Positions 25,886 through 35,178 of a stretch of 64,000 nucleotides of DNA are shown here, piece by piece (position 1 is the stretch's first letter; each line of letters begins with the position of its first letter). A model generated the notes under the pieces. The model had not been told where the DNA came from, did no database searches, and saw only the letters and a program-made list of their open reading frames with translations. The translations under genes and the position numbers were made by a program. Source of the DNA: Moorena producens 3L (GTDB taxonomy: Bacteria; Cyanobacteriota; Cyanobacteriia; Cyanobacteriales; Coleofasciculaceae); NCBI RefSeq assembly GCF_000211815.1, contig NZ_GL890907.1, forward strand, positions 1-64,000, in the 5' to 3' direction.

Positions 25886-26727
25886 CAGGGTTTAAGAATC
25901 TAGCCCAAAAAACACTAAACCAAACCAAAGGATTAACAAGTAGCCTCTTCGGCGCAGAGTTAGATAAATTAACCATCCTCAAGGAGCAGCCAGGAAAAAG
26001 ATGGCAGATGGTTTTTCCAGAAAACAAACCAATGCCTCTATTCAATCCTAATGAAATTCAAATTACCAAGACAACCCAATGGCGTCATGAAACTCTCAAA
26101 AACCGCGATCGCGGTGATACTAAATTTATTGGTGGGGATCCAGCAACCCTGACTCTCGACCTGTTTTTTGACACCTACGAGGGACTACCTGAGAGTATAT
26201 CCGGGGGCGGCAGCTCTCCCCTCAAACGAGTTGCATCGGGAGCGGCAACAGCGGCTTCATCTTTAACTGGTGTGTATGGATTATCAGCACCCAATGCCGT
26301 AGATGTTCGAGAGTATACGAATAAGATTTTTGAGTTGACTCTGATTGACTCTGATTTAAAACGCCCCCCTGTATGTGAACTGTGGTGGGGGGCATTTAAC
26401 CTGATTTTTAAGGGGTATCTCGGACAACTAACCCAGCGCTTTACTATGTTTACCCCTAATGGGATGCCAGTCAGGGCCGCTCTCAACTGTACTTTCCAGC
26501 AGTTCATCCCTGAAGAGGATGAGGAACGGGAAAAGCCCAGTTCTCTAGCACGGGATGACGACCCGATCCATGTTGTCCGACGTGGAGAAACCCTGAGCAG
26601 CATTGCGGGTGTTGAATATAATGACCCGAGCTTCTGGCGAGAGATTGCCAAGGCTAATGGGATTACTAATCCCCGTAACCTGACACCAGGTCAAGTTCTG
26701 ACCATCCCGGTACTTAATCTAACCTAA
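25876..26727 (+). CDS. LysM-domain baseplate protein (Afp7-like)
   Basis: 283 residues, overlapping the preceding gene by 10 bp. The N-terminal domain (LTILKEQPGKRWQMVFPENKP, MPLFNPNEIQITKTTQW) is the conserved part of the eCIS LysM protein family; the C-terminus is a LysM motif (IHVVRRGETLSSIAGVEYND, ITNPRNLTPGQVLTIP). The equivalent Afp7/PVC7 protein sits in the inner baseplate and glues the tube to the hub, analogous to T4 gp53. LysM here is structural rather than a secreted peptidoglycan-binding module, since no signal peptide exists. Confidence 0.93.
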   Translation: MALTGFKNLAQKTLNQTKGLTSSLFGAELDKLTILKEQPGKRWQMVFPENKPMPLFNPNEIQITKTTQWRHETLKNRDRGDTKFIGGDPATLTLDLFFDTYEGLPESISGGGSSPLKRVASGAATAASSLTGVYGLSAPNAVDVREYTNKIFELTLIDSDLKRPPVCELWWGAFNLIFKGYLGQLTQRFTMFTPNGMPVRAALNCTFQQFIPEEDEEREKPSSLARDDDPIHVVRRGETLSSIAGVEYNDPSFWREIAKANGITNPRNLTPGQVLTIPVLNLT

Positions 26728-26735
26728 AATTAACC

Positions 26736-27809
26736 ATGCTCTCGACACCTCCTCAAGCTAGTACCAATAGCATCGCTACCTCAGTCCCTGGCTTCAGAAT
26801 TCTGATCAGGGGACAACAGTTGCGGTCTGATGTGATGGCAGTAATTGTGGATGAAAACGTTAGTACTCCCACTATGTTTACGATCAAGCTTGCCAACTGG
26901 GATCAAGAAAATCAGGAGTGGATTGATCCGCAACTGTTTAAGCTAGGCAATGAGGTAACGATTTTTATGGGCTACGGGGGTAGTGGAGGGAAACTGCAAA
27001 AATTGATGATGGGTCAGATCACCGGTCTGGAACCAGAATTTGCCCATGGGGAAATTCCTCTGTTGACAGTGCGGGGCTACGACTACAGTCATCGATTGCT
27101 TCGGGGTTACAACACTCGCTCGTTTACTAAAAAGAAAGACAGCGATATCGCTAGAGATATTGCCAAAAAAGCGGGTCTAAAGTATGGGGGAGTAACCACA
27201 AAGCTGGTTTTGGACTATGTACTACAGCATAACCAAACAGATATGGAGTTTCTTCAGACCCGTGCTCAACGACTTGGTTATGAGGTTGTGGTTCAAGATA
27301 AAACATTATATTTTCAGCCCCATCAGGATAAATCCAAGTCAGTGTTGACTCTAGTTCAACGAAAGGATCTGCTCAGTTTTTCTTCCCGACTGACCAGCTT
27401 GACCCAGGTGGGACAGGTGGAGGTGCGCGGTTGGAACCCGAAGGACAAGAAAGCCTTCATTGGGCGATCCAACCCTGGTTTTAGTACTAACAAAAGCGGT
27501 GCTAAGGCTGTAGATCCGGCTTTGGGTAGTCGAAAAAAAACCAGCGAACGTTTGTATCGCCCTGTGTTTAGTAGAGAAGAAGCTGAGCAAATCGCTCAGG
27601 GGGGATTTAATAACATGGCTCTGGAATACATCAGTGGGGAGGGCTTGTGTGTCGGACGCTCTGACTTGCGAGCAGGTACCGTTATTACTATCCAAGGGGT
27701 GGGCAAACAGTTTAGTGGTGACTACTATGTGACCTCCACCACCCATACCTATTCCCATAAACGAGGTTATCGCACAGCATTTAAGGTTAGGAGGAATGGG
27801 ACATCATGA
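26736..27809 (+). CDS. Hub protein, phage late control D / gp27-like
   Basis: 357 residues. PGFRILIRGQQLRSDVMAVIVDE, FTIKLANWD, LFKLGNEVTIFMGYGG, LTVRGYDYSHRLLRGYNTRSF and HNQTDMEFLQTRAQRLGYEV are characteristic of the phage protein D / VgrG N-terminal hub fold. The C-terminal GTVITIQGVGKQFSGDYYVTSTTHTY is also typical. It would trimerise to connect the tube with the spike. In this locus hub and spike are separate genes, as in phage T4 gp27 and gp5, whereas in VgrG they are fused. Confidence 0.92.
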   Translation: MLSTPPQASTNSIATSVPGFRILIRGQQLRSDVMAVIVDENVSTPTMFTIKLANWDQENQEWIDPQLFKLGNEVTIFMGYGGSGGKLQKLMMGQITGLEPEFAHGEIPLLTVRGYDYSHRLLRGYNTRSFTKKKDSDIARDIAKKAGLKYGGVTTKLVLDYVLQHNQTDMEFLQTRAQRLGYEVVVQDKTLYFQPHQDKSKSVLTLVQRKDLLSFSSRLTSLTQVGQVEVRGWNPKDKKAFIGRSNPGFSTNKSGAKAVDPALGSRKKTSERLYRPVFSREEAEQIAQGGFNNMALEYISGEGLCVGRSDLRAGTVITIQGVGKQFSGDYYVTSTTHTYSHKRGYRTAFKVRRNGTS

Positions 27810-27814
27810 TCTTT

Positions 27815-28100
27815 TATAGGGAGATGGGGAGATGGGGAGGTGGGGAGGTGGGGAGATGGGGAGTGTGGGAGATCACGAAAGTATAGCGGTTTCTAGTCTA
27901 ATCAGGTACACAGGATTTTTTCACTATTCCCTGTTCCCGATTCCCGATTCCCGATTCCCGACTCCCGATTCCCGATTCCCGATTCTAAATTCTAAATTCG
28001 CGCATTCTAAATTCCCGATTCCCGACTCCCGATTCCCGATTCCCGATTCCCGATTCTAAATTCGCGCATTCTAAATTCTAAATTTCCGATTCCCTATAAA
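27815..28100. repeat. GGGGAGAT and GATTCCC arrays
   Basis: GGGAGATG/GGGAGGTG units (27820-27865) are followed, after 60 bp, by GATTCCC heptamers mixed with ATTCTAA units (27927-28100). The gap between hub and spike genes has no gene. Confidence 0.85.
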
Positions 28101-28133
28101 ACCCATAACTATCTACTTAACAAACTATCAATT

Positions 28134-28973
28134 ATGACAAGCATCGATTTACTAACTAATTTGCTAGGTCCCCCTGAAATACGAGGTCGTTTCTATGGGG
28201 TGACTATGGGAATAGTGACTAACAATGGCGATGAGGAAAACTTAGGCCGAGTCAAGGTCAAGTTTCCTTGGCTCTCAGATGATGATGAAAGCTATTGGGC
28301 TAGGGTGTTAACTCCCATGGCTGGTAATGACCGTGGTATTTACTTTTTGCCGGAAGTTAACGATGAGGTGCTGGTAGCTTTTGAACAAGGTGATATCAAT
28401 TTTCCCTATATCCTAGGGGGGTTATGGAATGGCAAAGATCAACCCCCTGAGTCTCCTGAAAAAGACAAAGAAGATAGTAAAAAAAAGACTATTAATAAGC
28501 GTACAATAAAATCCCGTAGTGGTCATATTATTCGCTTAGATGATACTAAGGATGAAGAAAAAGTTGAGGTTATTTCCCATAATAAACATACTATCCGTTT
28601 AGATGATACTAAGGAAAAAGGTAAAATTGAAGTAATTGCTCAAAGTGGTCATGCTATTCGCTTAGATGATACTAAAGGTAAAGAAAAAATTGAGGTGATT
28701 GATAAAACTGGCAAGAATAGTATCATTATTAATACCAAAGACAATTCAATTACCATTGAGTCTAAGGAAGGTAAACTTAAACTTGGTGGTAAGGGGATCG
28801 AAATTATTTCCGAGGAAGATATCAAAATTACTGCCAAGAATAACCTGGATATGAAGACAGATAAGTCATTTAAAGTTGATGCTAATGGTAGCAAAATTGA
28901 AACTAAGAAGGGGATGCATTTTAAAGCTAGTAAAGACGTGAAGATTACCGGTAATACGGTATCAATTAATTAA
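28134..28973 (+). CDS. Spike protein, gp5/VgrG C-terminal-like
   Basis: 279 residues. The N-terminal OB domain has RFYGVTMGIVTNNGDEENLGRVKVKFPWL, then YWARVLTPMAGNDRG, LPEVNDEVLVAFEQGDINFPYILGGLWNG, the standard gp5/VgrG/baseplate V signature. It is followed by three approximate 27-residue repeats (H-x-I-R-L-D-D-T-K-x-x-x-x-I-E-V-I) and then short strands with alternating Lys, Gly and Ile, forming the triple-stranded beta-helix needle. No lysozyme domain. The PAAR protein encoded 390 bp downstream would cap the needle. Confidence 0.94.
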   Translation: MTSIDLLTNLLGPPEIRGRFYGVTMGIVTNNGDEENLGRVKVKFPWLSDDDESYWARVLTPMAGNDRGIYFLPEVNDEVLVAFEQGDINFPYILGGLWNGKDQPPESPEKDKEDSKKKTINKRTIKSRSGHIIRLDDTKDEEKVEVISHNKHTIRLDDTKEKGKIEVIAQSGHAIRLDDTKGKEKIEVIDKTGKNSIIINTKDNSITIESKEGKLKLGGKGIEIISEEDIKITAKNNLDMKTDKSFKVDANGSKIETKKGMHFKASKDVKITGNTVSIN

Positions 28974-29335
28974 GCAATCAGCTTTCAGGAATCAGCTTTC
29001 AGCAATCAGCTTTCAGGAATCAGCTTTCAGGAATCAGCTTTCAGCAATCAGCTTTCAGCAATCAGCTATTAGCTTATACCTTAACTTCACAGCGTCGAAG
29101 CTTGTGCCACTCTACTTGAGGTGCTTTTGAATAAAATATAGCGCAAGGCAATAGGCAATAGCTGAATATAATAGCTTTTGCTGCTTTTATAAATGTCAAG
29201 TGCTATAACCTAACAGCTGACCGCTGACTGCTGACCGCTGACCACTGACCACTGACCACTGACCGCTGACCACTGACCACTGACCACTGACCACTGACCA
29301 CTGACCGCTGAAAGCTGAAAGCTGACCGCTGTTAT
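28974..29335. repeat. ATCAGCTTTCAGGA units and GACCACT/GACCGCT heptamers
   Basis: A 14-bp CAGCTTTCAGGAAT-like unit repeats about six times (28978-29065), and GACCGCT/GACCACT heptamers fill 29217-29330. Between them lie an interspersed repeat fragment (CGAAGCTTGTGCCAC) and no gene. Confidence 0.85.
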
Positions 29336-29361
29336 TTAAGTTTTATGGAGTATGAAAAATC

Positions 29362-29787
29362 ATGGGTAAACCGGCAGCCAGAAAAGGCGATTTAGTGGTG
29401 ACATCTTGTACGCACCAAGTCCAGGGTCAACCACCTGCTCCTGCGCCGCCTATTGTAGCGCCAATGCCAATTCCTTTCCAAGGAAAATTCGAGCAAAAGT
29501 TGAGTAAAAAGGTCAAGATTGGTGGTAAATTGGTGGCCTTAAAGGGCAGCCAGGGAAAAACCCAGGTACACCCACCGATACCGCCACCGGGAACGTCACC
29601 AATCAAGTTTGTCAAGGAACCTAACAAAACAGCTGAAATTACTAAGGGTAGTTCTTCTGTGAAAATTGAGGGTAAACCAGTGGCGCGCATTGGTGACCCA
29701 GTTAAGACCTGTAGTGAATTACCCCCTCCCCACGGCACAGTATCCCCTGGGCCTGGTAAGCCGACGAAGGTATTTATTGGCGGTTGA
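29362..29787 (+). CDS. PAAR-domain tip protein
   Basis: 141 residues. MGKPAARKGDLVVTSCTHQV at the start and KIEGKPVARIGDPVKTC near the end are typical PAAR/DUF4150 motifs, including the Cys and His residues thought to bind the metal at the cone tip. The Pro-rich segment between (PPAPAPPIVAPMP, PPIPPPGTSP) forms loops. It sharpens the end of the spike. 15 bp separate it from gp25, so the two are translated from one message. Confidence 0.93.
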   Translation: MGKPAARKGDLVVTSCTHQVQGQPPAPAPPIVAPMPIPFQGKFEQKLSKKVKIGGKLVALKGSQGKTQVHPPIPPPGTSPIKFVKEPNKTAEITKGSSSVKIEGKPVARIGDPVKTCSELPPPHGTVSPGPGKPTKVFIGG

Positions 29788-29802
29788 TAAGGAGATGTAA
29801 CC

Positions 29803-30195
29803 ATGACGACTACTGATTTTCTCGGAGTGGGATGGAATTTCCCCGTAGTACTCGACGAAAATAAACAAATCGAAATGGCCCAATATGAGGATAGTGTCCG
29901 CCAGTCGATTTGGATGATTCTGAGTACTTCTCCAGGAGAACGACTGATGCGCCCGGATTTTGGCTGCGGTATTCATGATTTAGTATTTGCCAGCAACAGC
30001 GCTGGGACAGCTGGACAATTAACAGTGGAGGTACGCCGAGCCTTGACCCAGTGGGAACCGCGCATTGAAGTTCTAGATGTAGGTGTCTACCCGGATGAGA
30101 CCCAATTTAATCGTCTCCTGATAGAAATTAACTACCAAGTGCGCCGTACTAATAATCGCTTTAATTTAGTTTATCCATTCTATTTAGATTATTAA
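29803..30195 (+). CDS. Baseplate wedge protein, GPW/gp25 family
   Basis: 130 residues with the gp25 lysozyme-like signature: ARQSIWMILSTSPGERLMRPDFGCGIHDLVF in slightly different form, the conserved E-R-x-x-R-P-x-F-G motif, followed by LTVEVRRALTQWEPRIEVLDV. gp25 starts sheath polymerisation on the baseplate. A strong AAGGAGA site lies 8 bp before the ATG. Confidence 0.95.
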   Translation: MTTTDFLGVGWNFPVVLDENKQIEMAQYEDSVRQSIWMILSTSPGERLMRPDFGCGIHDLVFASNSAGTAGQLTVEVRRALTQWEPRIEVLDVGVYPDETQFNRLLIEINYQVRRTNNRFNLVYPFYLDY

Positions 30196-30660
30196 TTTGG
30201 AGTGTGGGGTGTGGGGTGTAGGGTGTGGGGTGTGGGGTGTGGGGTGTGGGGTGTGGGGTGTGGGGTGTGCCACAGAATGCGATCGCATTCAAATTAATCA
30301 CTCGGTTAATCTTCGGGTGGGCAGTGCCACAAAACGCGATCGCATTCAAATTAATCAGTCTCAAGCACTGCCCACCCTACATCTAGATCAACTTGTGATT
30401 AATCAAATGGTGGGGTGTGCCACAGAATGCGATCGCAACCAAATTAATCTTCGGGTGGGCAGTGCCACAAAACGCGATCGCATTCAAATTAATGCCATGA
30501 TGCACTGCCCACCCTACATCTGTTCCCTAGGTGGGCAGTGCCAACAAATGCGATCGCAATCAAATTAATGCCATGATGCACTGCCCACCCTACATCTACT
30601 GTTCCCTGTTCCCTGTTCCCTGTTCCCTACTCCCTACTCCCTACTCCCTACTCCCTAATT
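30196..30660. repeat. GTGTGGG array and four palindromic GTGGGCAGTGCC elements
   Basis: After a GTGTGGG array (30201-30268) come repeated blocks with TGCCACAAAACGCGATCGCA and inverted GGGTGGGCAGTG / CACTGCCCACCCTACAT ends (about 30313-30380, 30455-30525, 30529-30595), all carrying HIP1 sites. The stretch ends with CCCTGTT and CCCTACT heptamers right before the next ATG. No gene. Confidence 0.85.
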
Positions 30661-30664
30661 TCTT

Positions 30665-33600
30665 ATGCAAGCTCCAAAGATTGATCAACGTAGCTATGAA
30701 GACATCGTTACCTATACGGAGGCGTGCGCTAAGGCGTTCACAGACTGGCGTCCTTTGGCAGATAACAAGCCGGATGGTGGTCGGTCACTAATTCGTATTT
30801 TTGGTCATCTGGCAACGATTGTCAGCGATCGCATCAATCAAGTCCCGGATAAAAACTTCCTCGCCTTTCTGGATTTGATTGGCACTAGCATTGGACCACC
30901 TAGACCAGCGCGAGTACCCTTGACCTTTTATTTGGCAACTGGTAGCACAGAAGCCTTGGTTCCTGCTCAGACGGAGGTGGCAGCACCGCCCACAGAAGGA
31001 GAGGAAGAAGAGGTCATTTTCGAGACCGAGCGTGATTTAGCCTTGACCAATGTGCAGCTGCAAGCAGTGTTTGTGCGGGAACCAGAACAAGACCGCTATA
31101 GCGATCGCACTCAGCAAGCAACGGGTCAAGAAGATGCTGCTTTTCTAACCTTTGCAGGGGATCAGCCCATCGAACATTCCCTCTATTTGGCTTGTGACGA
31201 GCTGCTCACCTTACCTGAATCGAAAACTCTCACCCTAACCATTGACTCTCCTAATGCAGTTGGGTTAGCAGCAGTACCAATCACTTGGTCTTACTGGAAT
31301 GGTGAGGTTTGGAAACCAATACTAGGAATTATTGAGGGCTTAGAGGTTGAAATTGGCTATGGTGAAGTTATCGTCCAACCTGGAAAGGCGATAGATTACC
31401 AAGGTCGAGAGATTAATCTCCTTGAAAAATATGACCTTGACCTGAGCAGCAACACCAATCAAACTAGGCTAGTAGTAATTTCCTACAGTGACTCAGAACC
31501 AGTGGTGGAACTGATTGCTGAGACCGATACTAGCAAACCAGCGAATAGTCATATCCGTTTGGCCCGTCTAGACATTGACGACCAGAACCAAATTAGCAAG
31601 TCCTTCCCAAGCTTGACTAATTCAGGTGACAGTGAGTGGGAAGTGTCCATTGAGAATCTGCCAGTCCCCAGTCAGGAGAGTATTAATGGGATCAATGCTG
31701 CCTGGCTTAAAGCTCAGCTTACCAATACTCCTTTACCTCCACCTCAGTTATTGCCACAGATCAATCACATTAGTGCCAGTGTGCAGATTAATGGCAGTGA
31801 TGTAGCACCAGAGTTGTGCTTTTTCGATACCGATGAACTGGATCTGAGCAAAGATTTCTATCCCTTTGGTGAGGAACCTGGTTTCAACGATACCTTTTAT
31901 CTGGCTAGTCAGGAGGTTTTATCCAAACCTGGAGCTGAAGTTACCGTTGATTTGGTTTTAAGTAGTGATGCTCCACCGGTTAATACCACTGGGGGTGTGG
32001 AAGTCCGCTGGGAAGTCTGGAATGGTAGTACTTGGGAGATAGTTAAACATAATAGTTCTGGTCTGTCTGCTGCCAACTTCACGATTGGCGGTGCATTTAC
32101 TTTCACCCTCCCTGACCAGATGGGACCCCAGCCAGTAAATGGGGAAAGTAATTATTGGCTTCGTGCTCGGATTATCACGGGTAATTATGGTACTGAGGAA
32201 GCTACCGCAGAAGAAACCAGTACCACACTCCAGCCATCTCGTGCCATTAGCACCACACTCACTCAAGCTGTCAGCAGTGGAGCCAATACCCTACAGGTCA
32301 GTAGCGCTAGTGGCTTTCAAGATAATGACTCTATTCTGATTGGGGCAGACACTAGTCAACCGGAATATGCGCAAATTAGTAGTATTAGCTCTAATACCCT
32401 AACTCTGACCAATACTATCTATTCCGACCATGCCAGTGGAGCAACGGTGGAACTTTTTGAACAAGAGGTCAGCAGTGGTATCAACACCATCAAGGTAGAT
32501 AGTGTCAGAGGTTTTTTGCCTAGCGATCGCATTCGGATTGATCCAGGTACTGACAAGCAGGAAGACTTGGAGATTGCTAGTATCAATTTCAACGAGAATA
32601 CCCTCACCCTGACGAGCAACCTCACTCAATCTCATCCAGTGGAAACGAGTGTGGTACTCCTACCAGCCTCAGCTTTAGCTCCACCAGTGCTAAAATCCCT
32701 CACCCTAAGCTATAGCTACAACTCAGGTGATTCCCCTCTCTCAGCTTGCTTGACCTACAATGATTTCACTTATGTAGATTGCACCACTCAAGCTAACCAA
32801 GATGGCTCCCCCTTTGAGGCTTTTACTCCCACTCAAGACCTGAGACCCACCCTTTACCTAGGCTTTGACGCCCCCTTCGCCAACCGCTCCACCACTATCT
32901 ATGCCCAGGTAGAACCCCCAGCACCAGGGGAATTGGCCACAAGTCCTACCATAACTCAGCCAGCAGTGGTAGTAGGAGAATATTCCAGCCCTGAATATAC
33001 CAGTCCTGACCGTTGGATGCGTTTAGGCGTGGAAGCTGATGAAACCGCTGCCATGAGTCAACCGGGTTTAGTCCAGTTTATTGGACCAACTGACTTGACA
33101 AAGCAATCAGAATTTGGTAAAGAATTATATTGGCTGCGAATTCGCTGGCAAGGGGGTGATTTTAGAGTGCCACCCCGACTACGGCGGTTGCTGCTGAATA
33201 CAACTTGGGCAACCCAGGCAACCACCATTGAGAATGAAATCCTTGGTTCGAGTAATGGGAATCCCAATCAGACCTTCTCCACCCTCCAATTTCCTGTGTT
33301 AGACGGTCAACAACTAGAGGTCCAGGAAGAGGAAGAAACGGATCTACAAGAGGAGGTGTGGTTAGTTTGGCAAGAAGTATCAGATTTCTATGGTTCCGGA
33401 CCGGAAGACCGTCACTATGTTCTCAATCACCTGACGGGAGAAGTAAGCTTTGGCAACAACCAACAGGGAAGGATACCACCCCTAGGTAGCAACAATATCC
33501 GTATGGTTTACTACCGCACTGGTGGTGGTAAACAGGGTAATAAAGCAGCTGAGACTATCACCGAACTCAAGACCACAGTGCCTTATGTAGATAGTGTCAC

Positions 33601-34615
33601 TAACCTAGAAGCTGCTAGTGGTGGAGCCGATCAGGAGTCTCTAGAGTGGGTGAAGGAACAAGGGCCGAAGACATTGCGCCATCGGTACAAAGCTGTAACT
33701 GCCGAAGACATTGAGGATTTGGTCTACCAAGCATCTACCGATGTAGCTAGGGCATGGGCAATTACTCCTGAATTTAACCCAAAAGACTTACAGTGGTTGC
33801 CAAACTACTACCTGCCGTTGGAGCAATCAGGGACGATCACGGTCAGTTTATGGTCCCAGGGTAATAATCCCCCAACCAGCTATCAGCTACAGGTCAAGAT
33901 TAATGGTCCAGGACAGACCATAGCCTATGAGGAAAAAATCTTTACCGAGGAAGCTAGCGGACGCGAACTGAGTTACCCAGTCACACCCAGCCAATTCAGT
34001 CTTGGAAGCGAATGGTACGTGACTATGGTCAACTTGGGCGATGTTAACGTTAGCGGTGATGTCACCATCGAGTACCCTGATGGTTCTCTGACAGGAAATT
34101 TCAACCTACCCCCCAAGACCACAAGTGACCATGCTGACAATAGCCCTTATCTAGACAGAGACGATGTCGGTCAAGTGGAACTGATTATTCTACCGGATTC
34201 TTCAGCACGGCAACCTACTCCCAGTCTTGGTTTGCTCGACTTAGTAGAAGAATACATCCTGGCTCGCTGTGCCCCCACCCTAGACCTGCGAGTGACGGGA
34301 CCCTATTGGGTAGAAGTTACAGTCACAGCTGAGGTTGTACCCCTCTCCTTAGACCTTGCCGAAGAAGTTGTAATTGGGGTCAACGATGCCCTGAACCACT
34401 TTTTACATCCCCTGACTGGTGGCGTGGATGGTCAAGGCTGGCCTTTTGGTCGTCAACCCCATAAATCAGACCTGTATCGGTTAATCGAATCCGTCCCAGG
34501 TGTGAATTATGTTAACTATCTCTCCATTGACCTAGGCGAGATACCTGAGGAACAAAGCAACCGATTCCTAATCTATTCCGGTGAACATCAGATTAGTTTG
34601 GGTCAGTCTTATTGA
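30665..34615 (+). CDS. Large baseplate protein, putative baseplate J (Afp11-like)
   Basis: 1316 residues. The N-terminus (PKIDQRSYEDIVTYTEACAKAF, ADNKPDGGRSLIRIFGHLATIVSDRINQVPDKNFLAFLDLIG) and the C-terminal third (GNKAAETITELKTTVPYVDSVTNLEAASGGADQES, LRHRYKAVTAEDIEDLVYQAS, PVVPLSLDLAEE-like strands, GGVDGQGWPFGRQPHKSDLYRLIESVPGVNYV) are those of the eCIS baseplate J family, the wedge equivalent of T4 gp6. The long middle holds beta-rich insertions, including two copies of a module with SSGANTLQVSSASGFQDNDSI and SSGINTIKVDSVRGFLPSDRI. Such length is usual for Afp11-type proteins. Confidence 0.92.
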   Translation: MQAPKIDQRSYEDIVTYTEACAKAFTDWRPLADNKPDGGRSLIRIFGHLATIVSDRINQVPDKNFLAFLDLIGTSIGPPRPARVPLTFYLATGSTEALVPAQTEVAAPPTEGEEEEVIFETERDLALTNVQLQAVFVREPEQDRYSDRTQQATGQEDAAFLTFAGDQPIEHSLYLACDELLTLPESKTLTLTIDSPNAVGLAAVPITWSYWNGEVWKPILGIIEGLEVEIGYGEVIVQPGKAIDYQGREINLLEKYDLDLSSNTNQTRLVVISYSDSEPVVELIAETDTSKPANSHIRLARLDIDDQNQISKSFPSLTNSGDSEWEVSIENLPVPSQESINGINAAWLKAQLTNTPLPPPQLLPQINHISASVQINGSDVAPELCFFDTDELDLSKDFYPFGEEPGFNDTFYLASQEVLSKPGAEVTVDLVLSSDAPPVNTTGGVEVRWEVWNGSTWEIVKHNSSGLSAANFTIGGAFTFTLPDQMGPQPVNGESNYWLRARIITGNYGTEEATAEETSTTLQPSRAISTTLTQAVSSGANTLQVSSASGFQDNDSILIGADTSQPEYAQISSISSNTLTLTNTIYSDHASGATVELFEQEVSSGINTIKVDSVRGFLPSDRIRIDPGTDKQEDLEIASINFNENTLTLTSNLTQSHPVETSVVLLPASALAPPVLKSLTLSYSYNSGDSPLSACLTYNDFTYVDCTTQANQDGSPFEAFTPTQDLRPTLYLGFDAPFANRSTTIYAQVEPPAPGELATSPTITQPAVVVGEYSSPEYTSPDRWMRLGVEADETAAMSQPGLVQFIGPTDLTKQSEFGKELYWLRIRWQGGDFRVPPRLRRLLLNTTWATQATTIENEILGSSNGNPNQTFSTLQFPVLDGQQLEVQEEEETDLQEEVWLVWQEVSDFYGSGPEDRHYVLNHLTGEVSFGNNQQGRIPPLGSNNIRMVYYRTGGGKQGNKAAETITELKTTVPYVDSVTNLEAASGGADQESLEWVKEQGPKTLRHRYKAVTAEDIEDLVYQASTDVARAWAITPEFNPKDLQWLPNYYLPLEQSGTITVSLWSQGNNPPTSYQLQVKINGPGQTIAYEEKIFTEEASGRELSYPVTPSQFSLGSEWYVTMVNLGDVNVSGDVTIEYPDGSLTGNFNLPPKTTSDHADNSPYLDRDDVGQVELIILPDSSARQPTPSLGLLDLVEEYILARCAPTLDLRVTGPYWVEVTVTAEVVPLSLDLAEEVVIGVNDALNHFLHPLTGGVDGQGWPFGRQPHKSDLYRLIESVPGVNYVNYLSIDLGEIPEEQSNRFLIYSGEHQISLGQSY

Positions 34616-35165
34616 ATTAAGAATGTATAATTAAGAATTAATAATGTAGAATTAAGAATGTAGAATTAAGAATTAATAATGTATAATTAAGAATTAAGAA
34701 TGTAGAATTAAGAATTAAGAATGTAGAATTAAGAATGTAGAATTAAGAATGGTGAAGTTAGAAGTTAAAATGGTGAAGTTAGAAGTTAAAATGGTGAAGT
34801 TAGAAGTTAAAATGGTGAAGTTAGAAGTTAAAATGGTGAAGTTAGAAGTTAGAATTCACCATTCACCATTCACCATTCACCATTCACCATTCTGCCTTGT
34901 GCCTTGTGCCTTGTGCCTTGTGCCTTGTGCCTTGTGCCTTGTGCCTTGTGCCTTCTGCCTTCTGCCTTCTGCCTTCTGCCTTCTGCCTTGTGCCTTGTGC
35001 CTTCTGCCTTCACCATTCTAACTTCTAAATTCTGCCTTCACCATTCACCATTCTGCCTTCACCATTCTGCCTTCACCATTCTGCCTTCACCATTATAAAT
35101 TCTACATTCTAAATTCTAAATTATAAATTATAAATTCTACATTCTACATTCTAAATTCTCACAAC
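34616..35165. repeat. Multi-unit tandem repeat region
   Basis: In order: AATTAAGAATGTAG units (34616-34750), five copies of the 21-bp AAAATGGTGAAGTTAGAAGTT (34748-34850), ATTCACC units, GCCTTGT and GCCTTCT heptamers (34890-35010), then TTCTGCCTTCACCA and ATTCTAAATT units. Frames open here translate only into these repeats and are not genes. Confidence 0.92.
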
Positions 35166-35178
35166 CAACTAATGACAA

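Noticed and set aside
34749..35098. Open frames MVKLEVKMVKLEV and CALCLVPCALCLVP
   Set aside because: Products of 21-bp and 7-bp tandem repeats without a ribosome-binding site.
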